64,000 nucleotides of DNA from the NCBI RefSeq assembly GCF_012849095.1, contig NZ_CP051680.1, forward strand, positions 7,436,001 to 7,500,000. The letters are read 5' to 3'. The notes beneath the pieces were generated by a model, which was not told the origin of the DNA, ran no database searches, and saw only the letters and a program-made list of their open reading frames with translations. The stretch's first letter is position 1, and each line of letters begins with the position of its first letter. Position numbers and translations under genes: made by a program. The stretch is from Cohnella herbarum (lineage in GTDB: Bacteria; Bacillota; Bacilli; Paenibacillales; Paenibacillaceae). Of this stretch, positions 63,117 through 64,000 are shown in pieces.

Positions 63117-63525
63117 CTGCCGTGACGGCGATCAATTGTTCAAATTGCTGCGTTTGCATCATCGACAATTGTAAGAGGTAGGGGATATCGTGCGGGCGTT
63201 GAGTTGCAAAGCGCTCGAAATCTTCATACATTTCCTCTGTTAAAACCTTCAGGTGTTCAGCCAAGTCATGGCCGGCTTCGGTAATCGTGTCTCCATATCC
63301 GAAAATGTCAGGGATACCGGTAAGGCTGACCATGTGTACACCGTCTTCTTTGGCAAACGTATATTCTAGAGGGAATTGCTGACGTAGCCATACGTTCATA
63401 TGCGGGCCACTCATAAAAAGGTTTACGCGATCGTTCTTTTGGATCAACGCCGGACCTTTGAAAAACACATTATCGAACGTCTTAGCCCAGTTTTCTCTCG
63501 CTTTGGCTGATTGGATTGTCTCCAT
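63109..63525 (-). CDS. HicB-like antitoxin with Phd/YefM-like N-terminus
   Basis: About 138 residues. The first 35 (QSAKARENWAKTFDNVFF) look like a Phd/YefM-type DNA-binding antitoxin start; the later part (GIPDIFGYGDTITEAGHDLAEHLKVLTEEMYEDFE) resembles a HicB domain. It should neutralise HicA and repress its own promoter. ATG 63525 follows GGGGTG by 6 bases. The domain combination is unusual and the first domain call is tentative. Confidence 0.65.
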   Translation of the reverse strand: METIQSAKARENWAKTFDNVFFKGPALIQKNDRVNLFMSGPHMNVWLRQQFPLEYTFAKEDGVHMVSLTGIPDIFGYGDTITEAGHDLAEHLKVLTEEMYEDFERFATQRPHDIPYLLQLSMMQTQQFEQLIAVTADG

Positions 63526-63550
63526 CACTCTCACCCCGTTTCACCCCCCA

Positions 63551-63579
63551 ATTATAGTACAAATCGTACGATTCGTACA
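63551..63579 (-). promoter_or_regulatory. Toxin-antitoxin promoter with palindromic operator
   Basis: The perfect 12-bp palindrome AATCGTACGATT (63562-63573) lies in the spacer upstream of a minus-strand TATAAT (63551-63556). The -35 match is weak. This suits autorepression by the antitoxin. Confidence 0.55.
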
Positions 63580-63771
63580 CCGATTTTCTATAGTTTACCC
63601 AACAATTGGATAAAAGATGACGGCTAATTGGTGAAAATCTAATGGAGAAGCTAGGGAAATGATCTTTTAAGTCGTCTTCTCTTTTTATGCTAGTTTACAA
63701 GGCGAATGGTTGGTATAATCTAACAGATCATGTCGAATTAAGAGGGTGTATCCCGGAAAGAGGAGCTTCAT

Positions 63772-64000
63772 ATGAAATCATGGCTAAGGGTAGCGATATT
63801 TCTGACGATATCCGCCTTTCTTACCCGATTGATTCCGTTTTCCGAATTTTTTCGGAATGTGGATACGTTGATTCATGAAATGTTCCATGCGCTCGCTACT
63901 TTGATTTTGTCAGGCGACGTACGTTATATCCATCTATACGCCAATCAAAGCGGCGTAACGTATATGGCTTATGCCGATCATTGGATGTCGATTCCGATCT
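63772..64000 (+). CDS. N-terminus of an M50-like membrane metallopeptidase (runs off the window)
   Basis: Only about 76 residues are visible. ATG 63772 follows AAAGAGGAG by 6 bases. After a hydrophobic helix (LRVAIFLTISAFLTRLI) the sequence reads TLIHEMFHALATLIL, an HExxH zinc motif within a membrane segment, as in M50B-type site-2-protease-like proteins. The rest lies beyond the window. Other frames over this stretch are shadows. Confidence 0.7.
   Translation, partial: MKSWLRVAIFLTISAFLTRLIPFSEFFRNVDTLIHEMFHALATLILSGDVRYIHLYANQSGVTYMAYADHWMSIPI

Noticed and set aside
63687..63878. 63-residue plus-strand frame near the right edge
   Set aside because: It is out of frame with the M50-like gene, which has a good ribosome binding site and an HExxH motif.

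Overview
The window looks like a chromosomal segment of an endospore-forming, Gram-positive Firmicute of the Paenibacillaceae (Paenibacillus/Cohnella type). Reasons: strong GGAGG-type ribosome binding sites, a CIRCE-controlled groESL operon, leucine T-boxes, a c-di-AMP riboswitch, an SspH-type spore protein beside Ku/LigD-type repair genes, an S-layer-anchored chitinase, and the gene order thiL-tsaE-tsaB-rimI-tsaD / ABC-F / moaC / tatA-tatC / groES-groEL, which follows the Bacillus subtilis ydiA-groEL neighbourhood. No rRNA, tRNA, CRISPR or prophage was seen.

Region 1 (1-8.15 kb) is an AT-rich exopolysaccharide cassette in one direction: a hexapeptide acetyltransferase, a MurJ/Wzx-type flippase, a GT4 glycosyltransferase, a Wzy-like polymerase, a twin-arginine pectin-lyase-fold protein and an SGNH esterase. 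It starts behind a promoter carrying repeated palindromes. The end of a related pectin-lyase-fold protein enters the window at the left edge. Region 2 (8.5-23 kb) has a bactofilin/M23 peptidase pair, cardiolipin synthase, a tandem MITE-like repeat, and a split NHEJ set (LigD-type polymerase, separate ligase, Ku) interleaved with an alpha/beta hydrolase, a two-component system and an ABC transporter. A spore-protein pair, a half-size flavoprotein, a heptad-repeat coiled coil and a c-di-AMP-riboswitch-controlled CAP protein follow.

Region 3 (23-30 kb) has a three-gene cluster of ligand-binding-type proteins (GyrI-VOC-VOC fusion, GyrI-like, alpha/alpha-toroid) and then the thiL-tsaE-tsaB-rimI-tsaD operon, which links thiamine diphosphate synthesis, tRNA t6A formation and ribosomal protein acetylation. 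Region 4 (30-35 kb) is a repeat-rich insertion zone: an AACGTT palindrome array, two tandem leucine T-boxes driving leuA, an IS3-family element with a 3-bp target duplication, a degenerate 52-bp tandem repeat, and a cluster of DnaA-box-like 9-mers. Region 5 (35-45 kb) continues the conserved core: ABC-F ATPase, 5-formyl-THF cyclo-ligase, moaC, mog/moaB, a MoeA-like protein, tatA, tatC, a chemoreceptor with no sensor domain, and groESL.

Region 6 (44.7-64 kb) is accessory: a frameshifted PIN toxin with its antitoxin, a 42-residue peptide, a glycerophosphodiesterase, a second chemoreceptor with a SigD-like promoter, a 5'-truncated ydbS remnant followed by ydbT, an HxlR regulator, a ten-copy 51-bp satellite, a GH42 beta-galactosidase with a divergent AraC regulator, a 1229-residue FN3/GH18/SLH chitinase, an M20 amidohydrolase, an operon of two Gfo/Idh/MocA dehydrogenases around an AraC regulator, a HicA/HicB-type toxin-antitoxin pair, and the start of an M50-like metallopeptidase.

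The most unusual material is noncoding: the DnaA-box cluster, the AACGTT array, three unrelated intergenic repeat arrays that share a period near 51-53 bp, and the EPS operator repeats. No wholly new multi-gene system could be shown from sequence alone. The best protein-level candidates are the EPS cassette with its paired pectin-lyase-fold proteins and the GyrI/VOC/toroid cluster.
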